From assembly GCA_951640165.1 (NCBI GenBank), contig OX621257.1, forward strand, positions 9,869,201 through 9,933,200: a stretch of DNA of 64,000 bases. The letters are read 5' to 3'. This DNA is from Pseudoips prasinana. Its lineage: Eukaryota; Arthropoda; Insecta; Lepidoptera; Nolidae. The position numbers and the translations under genes are program-made. Position 1 is the first letter of the stretch. Each line of letters begins with the position of its first letter. Positions 45,077-55,740 of the stretch are shown here, piece after piece. The notes under the pieces were generated by a model, which made no database searches, had not been told where the DNA came from, and worked only from the letters and a program-made list of their open reading frames with translations.

Positions 45077-45355
45077 GACTGCCTCGTTGGTCTAGCGATA
45101 GCGTGTTCAACCGCAGATAATGAGATCCTGGGTTCAAATCCCGGGTCGGTCCAAAAAGTGATTTTGGGATTTTTCTATAAAAAGGAATTTCTCACTGTCA
45201 GCCTTAAGCTGTCGGTCCTGTGCCTGACCTCTTTCTGGTCGTCGCGCTAGTCGTCCCATCGGATCATGAGAGTGATGGAATGTCCTGCGTAATTGGCTAA
45301 ACTCCATTGAGAATGGCCGCCGTGGCCGATTTTCGGCCGAGAGGACACTACTATA
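45077..45355 (+). mobile_element. Long tRNA-derived SINE, internally deleted
   Basis: A box TTGGTCTAGCGATAGC, B box GGGTTCAAATCCCGGG, then the same body as 44012-44390 with about 100 bases missing from the middle. It lies in transposase intron 2. Confidence 0.85.
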
Positions 45356-46070
45356 AAGAGGGAACATTTGTGTTTTTTTATGTGTTTGTAATGTAATGTT
45401 TTCACAAAAAAACTACGGGACCGATTTCAAAAATTCTTTCACCATTAAAGTTGCTTCTTAATTGAGTGGCATAGGCTATATTACATTATCAAAAAAAATT
45501 GTGATCCCTAATAAAAATGCAATATTATAACCCAAAGTATGAAAAAATAGTCCTAAAAAAACTGTCATCACGTACGCGGCTGAAACTATTGATGATAGAA
45601 CAAAAAAATGTTCTACAGTATTATAGAACGTATAGTATCTACAAAAAATTCCGCGATACCATATATCCAACTACTGTAGTTATGCCATTACAACTAAATT
45701 TTTACATTTCAAAAGTTGATAAAAATGCCTACAATAATTAAACCATATTATTCATACCTCTGTATTAATCCTTATTCTATTATATGATATTTTATTAAAT
45801 ACCGTTTCATAACCTGTAAAATACTTCTTAAATGATTAAAATCGGACATTCCATTCAAAACATATATAACTAATTATAAATGTAAATATAAAGAAAATAA
45901 TGCAATACTAAAATTATGCGGTGTGTATGGCCCCGAGCAGCGAGGCGGCTGATCTCAATACTTAATAGACAACATTGTCAAAATAGAGCATTAGAGCTAA
46001 TTTACGTCGATTTTAAATTTCCATACAAACAGATGTATGTATAAAATTTACAAAATTTCCTTTGTTTTAG

Positions 46071-46802
46071 ATTTCGATGGACACTGTACGAAGGCGTCTG
46101 AAGGAAGGAGGGAAAAAATGCTGCCGGCCCGCCAAAAAAATTTTTATGAACCAGGCGCATAAAGACGCAAGAGTAGGTTTTTGCCTAGAATATTATAATT
46201 TTGACTGGGCTAATAATATAGTAATATTTGTTGACGAAAAAAGCTTCCGGACGGATAAGGACGGAAGAAAAATATTATGGCGCAACAGCAATGAACGCTA
46301 TGTTCAATTGAATACTTTGCCAAATCGGGCAAGTGGAAGAATATCGTTGAATTTTTGGGGATGGATGAGCTCAATGGGACCGGGTGAACTGGTGGAGGTT
46401 AGCGGGCGCATGACTGGGGATCAGTACGTCGAAATTTTACGCGACGTCATGATCCCCACCGTGCGCCTGCACTATCCAGAGGGCATTATTTACTTGTGCC
46501 AAGACAACTGCCGCGTGCACACCTGCAGAGTAGTGCAGGATTGGTTAATGACACGGAGTGACATTATCTGTCTGCCATGGCCTGCAAAGAGCCCTGACCT
46601 AAACCCAATCGAGAATCTATGGGGTCTTATGGTTCTCGATTAGGATGCCTCAGAAATCCGCAACAAAGAAAACTTGAGGCGAGAAGCTCATACTACATGG
46701 GAGCTTTTCAGGGGCACGGATACCTGCTGGAACATGGTGGTCGGCATGAGGAGCAGGATGGACGCTGTTCTTGATGCGCAAGGTGGACCGACTAAATATT
46801 AA
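46071..46802 (+). pseudogene. Tc1-type transposase, exon 3 (catalytic domain), one nonsense codon
   Basis: Begins after TTTTAG with SMDTVRRRLKEGG, the end of the second HTH. Catalytic residues are D145 (FVDEKSF), D235 (CQDNCRVHT) and E271 (SPDLNPIENLWG) of the spliced protein, 35 residues between the last two (DD35E). A TAG at 46641-46643 (residue 281) precedes a continued frame (DASEIRNKENLRREA...GGPTKY) to TAA at 46802. All three exons are phase 0 and total 333 codons, the usual length of this family. Terminal inverted repeats were not found. Confidence 0.82.
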
Positions 46803-47242
46803 AATAATTTCTTATATATATATATATATATATATATTGTTAAGTATTTTTATTTCATATTCACAATAACAAATTTAAATAATATTAATAAATAAATAAC
46901 TATATTTTCGTCAATTTGTATTGTTATTACAATTTTAGAGTATTTATTGATATTGGAGTTTAATTTATGTAATAACTTTTTTTTATCTGTTAATAATATT
47001 TTGTATTAGCGGTTCGGTGCGCTGCTCCCATGTAGTTACACCTCTTTACATTTGAAAGGCCGATCTTGTTGCGTATTTCTGAGGTCAACTTGGGCTCTTT
47101 CAGGTCATGGCCTATGACATACTTATATTAATTATCGCTAATAGGACCGAAGAGACCTTAGTCTTAAGTCTACAACACTATAGTCAGTACACTCAATGTT
47201 AAACGCCGTGTGCGAGCACTTAGACACTTGTTGTCGCAAGGT
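46803..47242. other. 3' flank of the transposase
   Basis: A (TA)n run at 46816-46838 and otherwise unassigned sequence. Confidence 0.35.
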
Positions 47243-47984
47243 GTAGGTATTCATTGAGTTTGAGTGTTCACACTATGTCGGAACTGAATGCACGGTGTGT
47301 TGTATCATAGCCTAAACTTTTATTATTTATTTACTTAGATTTTGACAAACTCCGATTCTACGGCACTAGTAAATAATGCTTTTAATTCACTCGGGCTTCC
47401 ATAGGAACCTATCATATGTATGAATCTAGATCATTATCTATTTAGTAGGTGTCCATTGAGTTTGAGTTTTCACACTCGGTGTCGGACACCGAATGCACGG
47501 TGGGTTGTGTCACAGACTAAACTTAGATTTAGTTGACAAACTCCGATTTAGTTGACAAACTCCAATTCTACAGCACCAGTAAATAATGCATTTAATTCAC
47601 CCGGGCTTCCATAGGGACCTTTGTTTTCCTTACCTTACGTGGTGGAAATGCTCTAGTCGCACATGGTGTGGGGCTCGACTTATTAAAACCACCACGGTAG
47701 CCAGCCTCATAGTGCCTGTAGCGAGGGCTCTGGGTACTCGTGAACGATCTCGCTGGTACCCCCGCTGTACACTGAGCGCCCGCGAGTCTCACCTGGGGAG
47801 GGGAGGGAACTGAATGCCTCCCCCCTCCCCAGTACGCACAAGCGTGTTATCTGAGCTACATCAGGTTACCTCTTTCCGGGATCGCTGGCGCTCGGAGGAA
47901 AAGAACTCCACTCGTTCCCTCCCCCAAACGCCAGTGGTCCCAGGGTTCCATAGGAACCTATCATATGTATGAATCTAGATCATA
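47243..47984. repeat. ~200-bp tandem duplication split by a 330-bp insert
   Basis: Unit 1 (47243-47433) and unit 2 (47444-47984) share CATTGAGTTTGAG, GCACGGTG, TTGACAAACTCC and TCCATAGGAACCTATCATAT. In unit 2 a GC-rich 330-bp segment (47616-47945) interrupts the shared sequence and is flanked by TTCCATAGG (47607-47615, 47946-47954), a 9-bp target duplication. The insert has no recognised ORF; it may be a SINE or a LINE fragment. Confidence 0.75.
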
Positions 47985-48760
47985 TATATAGGTTTGACTA
48001 AAATCCGTTCAGTCAAACGTTACCGTTTAGTTGAGGTAAATGCGTTCTAAAAGTTCTGTTAATTGCTTAATAATGGCGCATTGCTGTCGTTATTTAAAGA
48101 GCGTATGATCACTGTAATGCACTGCAAGGTGAACCAACCAAATTAATTAAAGTTGTTACGACGCTTTATGGAGTTTGTCGTTATATCAAGTAACGTTGAA
48201 TGGAGTTCATACATTTAATATTGTTATTATTTTATTTATCAAATTAAAGGTGTTTAGGTATTTCCAACCACTGTTTGTCAAACGCTTATTCTTTCATTGC
48301 TCGATTTGGGAAAGACTTCTTTGATGTTGTGTCATAATAAAATGGTTTCCTCCATATCCTTCCTTCCCCAGGATTCAAACTATCTCCATACTCTTCGTCC
48401 CAATTGCCCAGTGGTTTGACGTAATATTTTGAAATTATATTATTTCATACACTTTTTATGTTCTTGAGATTTTTAATTCAAAAGTTAGTGCCGACGCCCA
48501 CTGTTAGTACGGCACGGCAAATGATTTTAGTAAGCGCAAATAATCTTATTTTATCATGATTAGCGTCCACATTTCGGAATGTTTCACCGTGCCAGAACGT
48601 GTCGGAGGATGCCATAGGATATAAGACCGAAATCATCTGTATCACAAAATCCCTTGCCGGTCTTATATATAGCCCATTCAAATTATACTAATCTACATAG
48701 GCAAAAACTTACTCTTGCTTGGCGGCAGTATTTAAATTTGTTTAGCAAATAGTAACTGTA
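47985..48760. other. Unassigned filler sequence
   Basis: No coding family recognised. An 11-bp hairpin ATATAAGACCG/CGGTCTTATAT spans 48620-48668. Confidence 0.35.
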
Positions 48761-48764
48761 TAAA

Positions 48765-49210
48765 AGTTTGTAAAAAATAATATTATCTACTTGTTACTTT
48801 AATCTATTGTATAGTTTATTTTTATAAAACCTATTGTATATTTTAATTTAGAGTGTTTGTTTTTAAGTTCTTCACAACATAATAATGTATGTTTTTAAAT
48901 AAAAAGATTAGGATTCTTGTTAGGCATTTATTATTTTTCCGGCTTAATATTAACTGTATAAAAGTTTGTTAAAATTTACAGTATCTACTTGTTTTTATTA
49001 AAATATATAAATTAAAATATATAATAGATTTTATAAAACTAAACTATACAATAGAGTTTAGTTTTATAAAATCTATTACATATTTTAATTTAGAGTAAGT
49101 ATATGTTTTTAAGTTTTTAATAGCATACAAGTGTATGTTTAAGAATAAAAAGATTAAGATTTTTATTCTGCATTTTATTATTTTTCCAACTTTTTCCCAC
49201 GCGTTCCCGT
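48765..49210. repeat. ~200-bp tandem duplication with 24-bp palindrome
   Basis: TAACTGTATAAAAGTTTGT, TATCTACTTGTT, ATTTTAATTTAGAGT, AATAAAAAGATTA and TTATTATTTTTCC recur in the same order in both halves. The second half contains a perfect 24-bp inverted repeat, 49022-49045 against 49055-49078, with a 9-base loop. Confidence 0.7.
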
Positions 49211-49709
49211 AAAAAACTTTCCTAGGTGCATCTTTTTCTGCACCCCTGATTATGCGAAACAAACTCTATTTTAATATTTTTAAAATATTTTAGGATGTAA
49301 CAAAGTCTATAAAATAACAGATTAATACTTTAATTAAAAGACAACTTACTAGTGTAGCGTTAATCTTGCATTTAAAAGCAGCAAACTTAGCGTAATTCAC
49401 GTTACGAAGTTCTCCCATATTATGTTAGTAACTAGTGGCCCGTGTAGGCTTGGTACGGATGGACATTGTTTTTATTTTGGAATAAACAGTGTTATTGTAT
49501 CTTTAGGTATCATAAGTAAGTTTCTTAAATTTACTATTTATGCTTTTCTTCTAAAATTATTCTATGTCATTTAAGTGCACTTCGTAGGAAGCCAACCTCG
49601 CGTGGCTACCTATTTCCTAGATGTGTACGCCCCTCTCCCGCACTTCCCACATATCCTCGCCGTGTTGCCGTTGTACTGCATAGGGCGGCTATATATAGTA
49701 GCCCCGAGG
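49211..49709. other. Sequence 5' of the Jockey LINE
   Basis: GC content rises from about 49570. No recognised coding; this is the flank into which the LINE inserted. Confidence 0.4.
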
Positions 49710-49720
49710 GCCACAACATC

Positions 49721-49903
49721 CCCCAAGCGAACAGCAAAGGGCGCGCCTCAGGTTTTGCCGAGCGCATTAAGACTCAAGGTTGGGAATTGCTCGACCAGTT
49801 TGAGGACCTCTCCCAGAGGGCCGAAGCTGATCCGACCAATATCCAACTAGCCATCGACGCGGCTCACGTCTACCGCCGCTTTATCAAATCCCTGCAACCG
49901 TAA
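49721..49903 (+). pseudogene. Jockey LINE ORF1, C-terminal end only
   Basis: Frame ...FAERIKTQGWELLDQFEDL...AAHVYRRFIKSLQP ends at TAA 49901-49903, whose last A is the first base of the ORF2 ATG. The N-terminal and zinc-knuckle parts are lost by 5' truncation. Confidence 0.7.
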
Positions 49904-52815
49904 TGGCTGTACACCCACTAATGACTACCCAAACCACTTGCAGGCTAAAACCCAGATCTCTAAAGATCGGGTTTTACAATGCAGACGGATTAGCGAGACA
50001 ACGCGATGAAGTTGCAGAATTCCTCCGCGATCATCAACTTGATCTCTTCCTCGTCCAAGAGACATTCCTCAAACCGAGTAAACGGAGGAGTCCTACAGTT
50101 GCCAACTATCGTATAGTTCGCAACGATAGGACCCACTCCGCCAAAGGGGGCACGCTGATTTACTTTAAGAAATCACTGCATTGCGTACCTTTGGACCCTC
50201 CCGTGCTGAAGAACATTGAGGTCTCTGTCTGTCGAATAGGCATGACAGGCCATCAGCCAATCACGATAGTCTCGGCCTACCTCCCCCCAGACAAGGAGAT
50301 GCTACTTAGCGACCTCCAAGTACTGTATGACTTAGATGGCTCTGTCATAGTGGCAGGCGATCTAAACTCCAAGCATGAGCAATGGAGCTGCCGTACGAGC
50401 AACTCGAACGGCCGCGCACTTGCTAATCACTTGGCAATCATACCGTTCGACCCTATAGTCCCTCTCGAACCGACCCACTTCTCTAGAATTTACGGTCACC
50501 GACCCGACATACTCGACATAGCGCTCCTTAAGAATACAAACCTACGTTTGGCTTCTGTAGAGGTGCTACACGAGTTAGACTCCGACCATAGACCTGTCAT
50601 CCTTAGTCTAGCCTCCCGCACAAGCCACTCTGGCGCGGATAGCAACCTCCCACCCAGATATGTTACCGACTGGAAGAAACTTGAGGGTAAACTCAAGTCA
50701 GCCACGTCGGAGCACTTAGATTCGATTCCGTCCCTCATAGAGACCCCCGAGCAAACTCTCGCAGCTATCGGCTCTTTCACGACTCACGTACAAATCCAAG
50801 TGAACGAATGTTCCCGGGAGGTCCCAGCGGCTGACGCGTAAAGTCGGTGGAAGCTCCCGGAGGATTTGCGCGAGTTAGTGACTGAGAAGAACGCGGCCAT
50901 CAGAGCCTTCGACTCCTATAACACCTTGGAAAACCGCACTCGAATGCGTGAACTACAGCGTACTGTACGTGAACGCATGACCGAGAGGCGGGAATCCGGG
51001 TGGGATAGGACGTTAGCCGAGATTCAACCCTCGCGGAGGGCCTTTTGGAATCTCTGCAAGCGACTCAAGACAGACACCGACTGGACCATCCCCCCGCTGA
51101 CGCGTCCGAATCAACGCCCCGCGTTCGATGACGACGAAAAAGCCGAATGCATGGCCGACAATCTAGAGACCCAATGTTCTCCCAGCAACCTACCAGTAGA
51201 CCCGGAGCACCTCAATGAGGTTGACTCCGAGGTAGAACGTAGGCTCGCCATCCCTCTCCCTCCGACCCCAACTGCCCCCTCCCGGGAGGATGCAGACGTC
51301 GACGACGACGACGATCCCCTGAGGCCAGTGACCATCGAAGAGGTTAAAACTCTGATCATGAAACTCCATCCTCGTAAAGCCCCCGGTTATGACGGACTCA
51401 CCAATCGCGTTTTCAAGCAACTCCCATTGCTTTTACTTAGCCTGATGGTCGCGATTTTCAATGCGGCCTTTTCCAACAACATCTTTCCACACCAGTGGAA
51501 ACAGGCGAACGTGATTGGTATCCCGAAGCCGTTTAAATCCAAATCCGACCCGGCGAATTACCGCCCCATTAGCCTTCTCTGCGCCATGGGGAAACTCTAT
51601 GAGCGTATCATCCACGACGAGCAGTTTGGCTTTCGAGCCAGACACTCCAGCGTTCACCAGGTGCATCGCATTGTCGAACACATCCTTGTGAAAGCTGCCC
51701 GTCAAAGAGCCCACACAGGAGCAATCTTCTTCGACGTGGCCAAAGCGTTCGACAAGGTCTGGCACAACGGCTTATTATATAAGCTGATTAAACTCAAAGT
51801 GCCTGACCGTCTCGTGCACATCCTACGAGACTTCCTTACGGACCGAACGTTTCGCTACCGCGTCGAGGGAAATTACTCCTCCCTCAGACCGATACGCGCA
51901 GGAGTTCCCCAAGGCTCAGTCCTTGCCCCGCTCCTGTTCTCGCTGTACACCAGCGACATCCCCAGACCCAAGAAGGCTCATCTAGCCCTCTTCGCTGACG
52001 ACACGGCTCTCTACTACTCCAGTAGGGACCCGTCAGCCATTCACCGAGAACTCCAATCCTCAGCCGATGCCCTCGGCAAATGGTTCAGGAAATGGAGGAT
52101 CGAAGTAAACCCGACCAAGAGCGCAGCCGTGCTCTTCTCTAGGGTACACCCCAAGCCCACCACAGATCCCGTCCGAATGTTTGGTAAACCGATCCCCTGG
52201 GAGAGGAAAACCAAATACTTGGGAGTGATCCTCGATCAGAAGTTAAACTTCAAGGACCATCTGAGATACGCTCGCAACCGTGCCTCATTTGCCCTTTATC
52301 GATTACACAGCCTCCTGAATGCACGCAGTAAAATGTCCCTTGTAAACAAGGTGAGAATTTACAAGACGTGCATTCGACCCATGATGACCTATGCGAGCCC
52401 GGTCTTCGCGCACGCTAAGGAACATCTCATCCACCTCCTACAGGTAGTCCAGAACAAGTTTATGCGACGAGCCGTGGGCGCACCATGGTTCGTCCGTAAC
52501 AAAAGCCTCCATGCCGATCTCCAATTGCCTACCATCAGGCAATGGATGAAGCAAACGTCCAAAAGGTATTTTGACTCTGCCACTCACCATCCAAGTAAAT
52601 TGGTGGTACAGGCGGTCAATTACACTCCCCTCCGACTCACAATTAAGCACCGTCGTCCGAAGCACGTCCTAGACGAACCGGACGACGAGACCACCGTTTA
52701 CCTTGAGCACATCAAATCGATTAGAGACTCTCGCAACACTGCACAACCGATATTTCGTACTCGCCGGATGCGAGTACGCCCGCGAACGCGCCGCGACCAC
52801 CAGCGTCCTCCATGA
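49903..52815 (+). pseudogene. Jockey LINE ORF2 (endonuclease-RT), one stop and a 14-codon gap
   Basis: Endonuclease motifs: KIGFYNADGLARQRDE, FLVQETFL, VAGDLNSKHEQW, DILDIALL and DSDHRPVIL. A TAA at 50839-50841 interrupts the frame, which resumes in phase with SRWKLPEDLREL. RT: RKAPGYDGLTNRVF, ANYRPISLL, motif A FFDVAKAFDKVW, motif B AGVPQGSVLAPLLF, motif C LALFADDTALYY. After GKLYERIIH, about 42 bases present in the inverted copy are missing here, an in-frame loss in a region normally conserved between YRPISLL and QFGFR. All catalytic residues are visible. Confidence 0.9.
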
Positions 52816-53143
52816 CCCTTAGTTTGCATATCGTACCGATAAAAAGCCCCCCTCAACGCGGACGGGGGGCCGCGTCATGTCATTAACGTAGAGCGAAAGT
52901 TGCACTAAACTCCCTAAAAACCATGATCTCTCGCCCTCTCCCCGCCAGTATCCGCCCAGAGCCGAGGTTCGAGCCCCACAGGGGGCGCCCTCCGGCGCGG
53001 GTACTTAGTTTGTAGTTTTTATTTGCTAGGCCGGTTAGAGCCCACGCTCACCCCTACTGTCCGGTGAAGCAGTAAAAGCCGAGAGGCTAACTGCACGCGT
53101 CACGTTAAAAAAAAAAAAAAAAAAAAAAAAAAGCCACAACATC

Positions 53144-54374
53144 GCATATTAGCACAGTTGCACAATACGTCCCTTAAATAATACCCGATACCCTCTCCCT
53201 CAACCGACACATACGAGTAGAATACATAGATGTAAATACCTAGTTAGTAGATAACATTTTTAAAAAACCGTCCAAATGCAAGTCGGGCTTCAAGGTTTCC
53301 ATACAAATAGATGGTTCCTTAAAACTTTTTTTTTACAATTTAGACTAGGTATTCTGCTTAGACACGTAAGTATCATTGAAACAGGTTTGAGCCGTTTTGA
53401 ATAATAAGGACTTTAAAAATTGTATGAAATGTCCTGCAGAGTCTAGCTCTTAAGACCGTTCACTCGACACGGAATTTCATACAAACTTCGAAGTCCTAGT
53501 TCTATTCAATGATTCAATCGAAGTGATAGGTATGACATTCTTCCTCAATTTGTTACCTTCCTATTTAAATTATTTCGAGTGGGTAAATACCTACATACTT
53601 ATAACTTCTACTCAAGGTTTTCTAAATGGTATCAGCTATTGTGATTTTCCAACAACTATGTAAAAATGAAAGATTATACCTACTTAGCATATAATCCTTC
53701 TAATTCCTTATAGCATATATTTAGGTAAGTAATTGAAACAAACAAAATATAAGTAATGGAATCAGGCGTTACTTTGCGGAAATCCATAACAATCAAAATA
53801 CAAAATCAATATGTAGTGTTAATTCCGCTAATTGCATCCCGGCATGATTAAACTGACAATGAGCGGAATTAACACTACATATTGATTTTGTATTTTGAAA
53901 CAAAATATAATTTGTAAGCTTTCATAGGTATTTAAGATTTTACGTAGGCCTCATTTTATTGTCAGCCATGCCATTATCGGGTTTAAGATATTTGTTTTCT
54001 CAAAAGAATCACTTTCACTTAAGTATATGAGAAACAGGTATTAAAATAAAGTAGATTCTTATGTATTACATCGGATGGTTGCTTAATACTAATAATTTCT
54101 ATATCTAATTAATTATTTCGATTCTAATAAAGTAATCAACCTGCTACCGTGGTCTAGAATAAGGTATCTTATTCTACACAGCGACAACGTGCATACGCAC
54201 CCATGCTCACTTACGCACTGCACACAGATAACTATATAAGTACTACGGCACTGCAGCACGAAACATTACAAGTACGAATTGACAAAAACGTCTCTATCTC
54301 TTTCGCACGATTCCCGCTGTTGTTGCTCATAACGCGTTCAAGGTCAAAGTGGGGTAGCTTGAGGTGCTGCCGAC
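53144..54374. other. Filler between LINE and copia RNase H
   Basis: Mostly AT-rich and non-coding. It contains the 106-bp palindromic element at 53793-53898. Near 54150-54370 the sequence is more mixed, and it ends where copia sequence resumes. The whole stretch recurs inverted in 57660-59320. Confidence 0.5.
53793..53898. repeat. 106-bp palindromic element, 37-bp perfect arms
   Basis: 53793-53829 is the exact complement of 53862-53898 (arms start TCAAAATACAAAATCAATAT), with a 32-base loop. Copies sit in the inverted arm at 58161-58266 and 58560-58665. Its size and shape suggest a foldback MITE. Confidence 0.88.
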
Positions 54375-54820
54375 TGTACTATAGACAGAAGGTCTTACAC
54401 TGGGTATAATTTTATTTTATCTGGTTGTGTGATAAGTTATGAAATCTATCTAGAAAACAGAAAACTGTGGCATTATCTAGCACAGAAGCTGAATACATGG
54501 CCTTAACTGAAGCCTGTAAAGAAGCTTTATATTTAAAACATTTATTGAATGAAATGGATGTATTAGATAATAGCATTCCTATAACTTTGTATAGTGATAA
54601 CCAAAGCTCTCTAAAGTTGGCTGAAAACCCACTATTCCATAAGCGTACCAAACACATTGATGTTCGGCATCATTTTATTAGGGAATCAGTATCAAACAAG
54701 AGTGTAAACATAGAATATTTGTCAAGCTTTGATATGCCTGCAGACTTGCTTACAAAAGGTCTGTGTATAAAAAAACATTATAAGTTTTTGAAATTAATGG
54801 GCATCTCGGAAGTTCGATAG
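54375..54820 (+). pseudogene. copia RNase H domain, C-terminal part of pol
   Basis: Begins near DRRSYTGY, shifts frame around 54440, then is open: SRKQKTVALSSTEAEYMALT (RNase H catalytic glutamate region), LYSDNQSSLKLAENP (aspartate), HIDVRHHFIRE, and PADLLTKGL to a stop at 54820. Continues the pol broken off at 42012. A polypurine tract (ATGGGAGGA) precedes the 3' LTR at 54856-54864. Confidence 0.88.
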
Positions 54821-54855
54821 ATTTTTCCATTGGACTTATTTTACATTATTTTGTT

Positions 54856-54864
54856 ATGGGAGGA
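54856..54864 (+). promoter_or_regulatory. copia polypurine tract
   Basis: ATGGGAGGA immediately 5' of the 3' LTR, where plus-strand DNA synthesis is primed in LTR elements. Confidence 0.7.
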
Positions 54865-55007
54865 TGTTAATTATAAATTACATGTTAACAAAATCAATGT
54901 ATCATATTCTTTATTATCTGTGCTAATCATGTACTACTAGCGCCACTATATGTTGTCTGTGATAATAAAAAGTTAGTCGTTGAATAGCCACTCATTGCGT
55001 TTTATTA
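54865..55007 (+). repeat. copia 3' LTR (143 bp)
   Basis: Same sequence as the 5' LTR apart from two single-base length differences; ends GCGTTTTATTA and is followed by the target duplication CCATT. Confidence 0.93.
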
Positions 55008-55200
55008 CCATTCGCTACAGTTGCCCCAAAAATGTATTCCAAATCTTAGGACCGAAACTACTAGACCCGTGATAAGCAATAAATGCTGTTTTGTTATTTA
55101 GTTTATTTTCACGAATAGTTCTTCAATATGATTGTGAAGTTTGATACAGAACCATATAACACAAGGTTCTGCTTATATCTAACGTAATTGATGATTTGTC
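55008..55200 (-). mobile_element. LINE fragment hit by copia (distal part)
   Basis: Minus-strand reading VLRFGIHFWGNCS just outside the LTR leads into EWESIFNAQKRC at 38851 once the copia element is ignored. This shows that the copia insertion split one LINE. Confidence 0.75.
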
Positions 55201-55329
55201 CTTATCAAGTGTGTAATAATTTATAGTATAGTAATATAACTTCCATTGGCTCTCCACATCTCCTCTCTAAGATACAATTACGCACCCCCTACTAGATCAG
55301 TCAGGGTACCTTTTCTATTTCTCAACGTC

Positions 55330-55675
55330 CCCTAGAGCAAAACAAACTACAGAAAAAACTCTTTTTTTATTAGATCCGCTAAATGTTACAATAAGTTGGT
55401 TGACTTTTCTGATCTTGACTTTTTCACAACTAAGCCGCATGTATTTAAGCATACACTTAATAAACATTGGTTCAAATTGGTTCAATAACTGTGTTGCTTT
55501 GTCAAGTGTAATTTTATAACTAAGCATAATCTGTATCTGTATCTCATTTTCGTTGTCTTATTGTGTCTCATATTAGGCAAACCATCTTTTTTTTTGTATT
55601 CATTTGTGAAAGCAAGTTCTTAAGTGTCTGTAATGTTGATAATCCTTAAATAAATAAATAAATAAATAAAGCATA
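55330..55675 (+). mobile_element. LINE 3' end with (AAAT)n tail
   Basis: Plus-strand peptide KNSFFIRSAKCYNKLVDF followed by FKHTLNKHWF is a LINE RT C-terminus, with a 3' UTR ending in (AAAT)n at 55647-55670. Confidence 0.6.
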
Positions 55676-55740
55676 TAATTGGTAATTAGTAATTATACCT
55701 GTTTCTTATCATAAGTTGTTAATAACGTTTGTTTTCCTAA

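Larger units (their letters stand above)
43500..46070 (+). other. Transposase intron 2
   Basis: GTGAGT...TTTTAG, 2.57 kb, holding the two SINEs. The rest (43500-44011, 44391-45076, 45356-46070) is AT-rich with no recognised coding. Confidence 0.55.
49721..53132 (+). mobile_element. Jockey-clade LINE, 5' truncated, poly(A) tail
   Basis: Bordered by GCCACAACATC at 49710-49720 and 53133-53143 (11-bp target duplication). It holds the end of ORF1, ORF2 with one nonsense codon, a 3' UTR, and a poly(A) tail of about 26. The 3' UTR has a stem-loop of CCCCCC and GGGGGG at 52847-52869. The part from 50730 onward is repeated in reverse at 57385-61759. Confidence 0.92.
38852..55007 (+). mobile_element. 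Ty1/copia retrotransposon interrupted by 12.4 kb
   Basis: LTRs at 38852-38995 and 54865-55007, flanked by CCATT on both sides (38847-38851, 55008-55012). Gag-pol occupies 39060-42012 and resumes near 54375 with the RNase H domain. Between them roughly 12.4 kb of unrelated sequence replaces the end of the RT and the start of RNase H. The element sits in a minus-strand LINE. Confidence 0.92.

Noticed and set aside
51111..51765. Minus-strand ORFs across the Jockey ORF2 (and their mirror copies at 60692-61378)
   Set aside because: Antisense shadows of a GC-rich RT coding region; no recognised domain.
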